Origin: CAYNGH01 sp964396845
GTDB lineage: Bacteria; Vulcanimicrobiota; JAJTBE01; CAYNGH01
Assembly (NCBI GenBank): GCA_964396845.1
Contig: CAYNGH010000034.1
Location: 1 to 24,236 of the forward strand
DNA length: 24,236 bases
Reading direction: 5' to 3'
The notes under the pieces are model-generated. The model did no database searches and was not told where the DNA came from. It saw only the letters and a program-made list of their open reading frames with translations. The stretch's first letter is position 1. Each line of letters begins with the position of its first letter. A program made the position numbers and the translations under genes. Shown in pieces: positions 23,166 through 24,236 of this stretch.

Positions 23166-24026
23166 ATGAATGTCGCCCAGAGAAAGACAATGCGCCAGCT
23201 GATCAAGACATCTGTTTGGGATTTCAACAAATTCCGGGAAGAAAACCCCGATGTCACCATCGAAATTTCCAATTCCACCTTTAACGACTTGAACCTGTCC
23301 GGCATAAACCTGTCGGGTTGCGGTCTGGGAATGTGCCGTTTCATCGGCGCAAAATTAGACGGGGCCGATCTGTCCAATACTCAGCTTCACAGCGCCAACT
23401 TTACCCAGGCGAAAATGCGGAATGTCAAATTAGACGGTGCCCACGTCTTCAAGACTGATTTTACCGGGGCTGATCTGCGGAACGCTTCTTTAAACAAGCT
23501 TCAAGACCTTATCGAAACCAAGTTTTTCAGCTGTGATCTGCGGGGAGCAAACTTCGGGGAAACAAAGATAAACGCCGCCATGATATATAAATCAAAGGTT
23601 GATTCCACAGCCTTTACCGGGACCCTGACAGGAACCGAGATGATCAAGAGCCGGGTAAACTTCCTCCTGCCCATGGTTATCACTTTTATGGTAATAATCG
23701 GTCTGGTTTTTGGGAGCTGGTATGTGTATCTTATGTTTAATCTGAAGGGGAATGTATCTCCTGCTGATGCAATGAATGCCTCGATCTTGTACCAACAGGG
23801 CCTTCTGGAATACAAAAGCGGTAATTTCAATCTGGCCGGGGAAAAATTTCAGGAAGCCATAAAGCTCAATCCCGGAGAACCAAAATACCTGCTGGGAATG
23901 GGGGATGTTCTCTCGGCCGGGGATAAACACCGGGAAGCTTTAAATACATATAAAAAAGGCCTCAAGGAAGCCCGCAAAGAAAAATTGAAAGAAGAGTTTC
24001 AGAAACGAATCGACAGTTATAAATAA
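23166..24026 (+). CDS. Pentapeptide-repeat, single-TM, TPR protein
   Basis: A 286-residue protein with three modules. Residues about 38-150 are pentapeptide repeats (A(D/N)LXX-like: LNLSGINLSG, AKLDGADLSN, HSANFTQAK, TDFTGADLRNASLN, CDLRGANFGE) forming a quadrilateral beta-helix. A transmembrane helix spans about 166-190 (FLLPMVITFMVIIGLVFGSWYVYLMF). Residues about 203-270 hold two TPR units (ILYQQGLLEYKSGNFNLAGEKF; YLLGMGDVLSAGDKHREAL). The positive KSR just before the helix suggests pentapeptide domain inside and TPRs outside. No enzymatic motif; a scaffold or membrane-organising role is inferred. ATG with GGGAGGTGG 6 bases upstream. It is divergent from the ABC ATPase gene. Confidence 0.85.
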   Translation: MNVAQRKTMRQLIKTSVWDFNKFREENPDVTIEISNSTFNDLNLSGINLSGCGLGMCRFIGAKLDGADLSNTQLHSANFTQAKMRNVKLDGAHVFKTDFTGADLRNASLNKLQDLIETKFFSCDLRGANFGETKINAAMIYKSKVDSTAFTGTLTGTEMIKSRVNFLLPMVITFMVIIGLVFGSWYVYLMFNLKGNVSPADAMNASILYQQGLLEYKSGNFNLAGEKFQEAIKLNPGEPKYLLGMGDVLSAGDKHREALNTYKKGLKEARKEKLKEEFQKRIDSYK

Positions 24027-24195
24027 CCTCACCGGCAATAAGCAACAGAATAATAACAGGAGTTACTCAAAGTAGAAAGTTGATAGAAATGTGTTTTAGG
24101 AAAACTCAAATATCATCAAAAAAACATCCAATAAAGAACAAACATGAAGAAGATGTGTTTAAAAAAAAGAATATCTGATCCCACATTAATAAAAA

Positions 24196-24228
24196 GCAAT
24201 ACCAAGCATTAATAATGCTTGGTATTGC
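24196..24228. repeat. Near-perfect 33-base palindrome at the right end
   Basis: GCAATACCAAGCATTA (24196-24211) and its exact reverse complement (24213-24228) are separated by one base. It is a 16-bp perfect inverted repeat in an AT-rich intergenic region (24027-24236), 170 bases after the pentapeptide gene. It could be a terminator (no T-run follows on the plus strand within the window, GTGATTTA), an operator or a mobile-element end. The preceding 24027-24195 is A-rich, and I see no gene in it. Confidence 0.7.
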
Positions 24229-24236
24229 GTGATTTA

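Noticed and set aside
24144..24212. 22-codon frame starting ATGAAGAAG near the right end
   Set aside because: No ribosome site and its end is inside the palindrome; probably chance in A-rich DNA.
1..24236. CRISPR array, transposase, phage or toxin-antitoxin genes
   Set aside because: No spaced direct-repeat array and no protein with such motifs found on either strand.

Overview
This is a chromosomal stretch of an uncultured-looking bacterium. G+C is moderate (about half, by eye). Shine-Dalgarno signals are strong, and GTG and TTG starts occur beside ATG. The Thr/Ser kinases with zinc ribbons, the lipoprotein with an SbsA-type Ig array, the non-mevalonate isoprenoid gene ispE and the archaeal-type lipoate-synthase-like pair suggest a deep-branching, possibly anaerobic bacterial lineage. 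I cannot name the phylum. I see no phage, transposon, CRISPR or plasmid genes.

Layout. 1-489 (-): 5' part of a class IV (branched-chain type) aminotransferase, cut by the window edge. 571-3161 (-): a three-gene membrane-quality operon of long NfeD protease, short NfeD and SPFH/slipin, closed by a terminator. 3319-7498 (+): a small Cys-motif protein, a zinc-ribbon Ser/Thr kinase with a seven-bladed WD40 sensor, then two overlapping radical SAM genes that resemble LipS2 and LipS1. 7565-9748 (-): an Ig-array lipoprotein behind a long, repeat-rich intergenic region. 10235-11722 (-): a second zinc-ribbon kinase, this time with TPRs. 11821-12669 (-): an orphan FAD subunit of the xanthine dehydrogenase family. 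12823-14124 (+): a GT4 glycosyltransferase whose terminator lies in the 3' end of the opposing gene. 14156-16217 (-): hisS followed by a small membrane protein. 16413-16504 (+): tRNA-Ser(GGA) with its own promoter and terminator. 16572-18211 (-): rocD preceded by a small unknown gene, with two promoter-like sites sharing a 12-nt motif and a terminator between them. 18323-21947 (-): a tightly coupled operon of DUF3857/transglutaminase-like protein, ispE and a nucleotidyltransferase, each joined by an ATGA overlap. 22047-23018 (-): a lone OppF/DppF-type ABC ATPase. 23166-24026 (+): a pentapeptide-repeat/TM/TPR protein. The last 210 bases are AT-rich and hold a near-perfect 33-base palindrome.

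How the genes work together. Most units are ordinary housekeeping (aminotransferases, HisRS, IspE, tRNA). What stands out is signalling and scaffold proteins built from repeat modules (WD40, TPR, pentapeptide) fused to kinases or a membrane anchor, and the putative LipS1/LipS2 pair directly behind one of the kinases. No clear novel defence or biosynthetic system is visible. The best leads are the kinase/radical SAM neighbourhood and several RNA-level or DNA-level regulatory structures.
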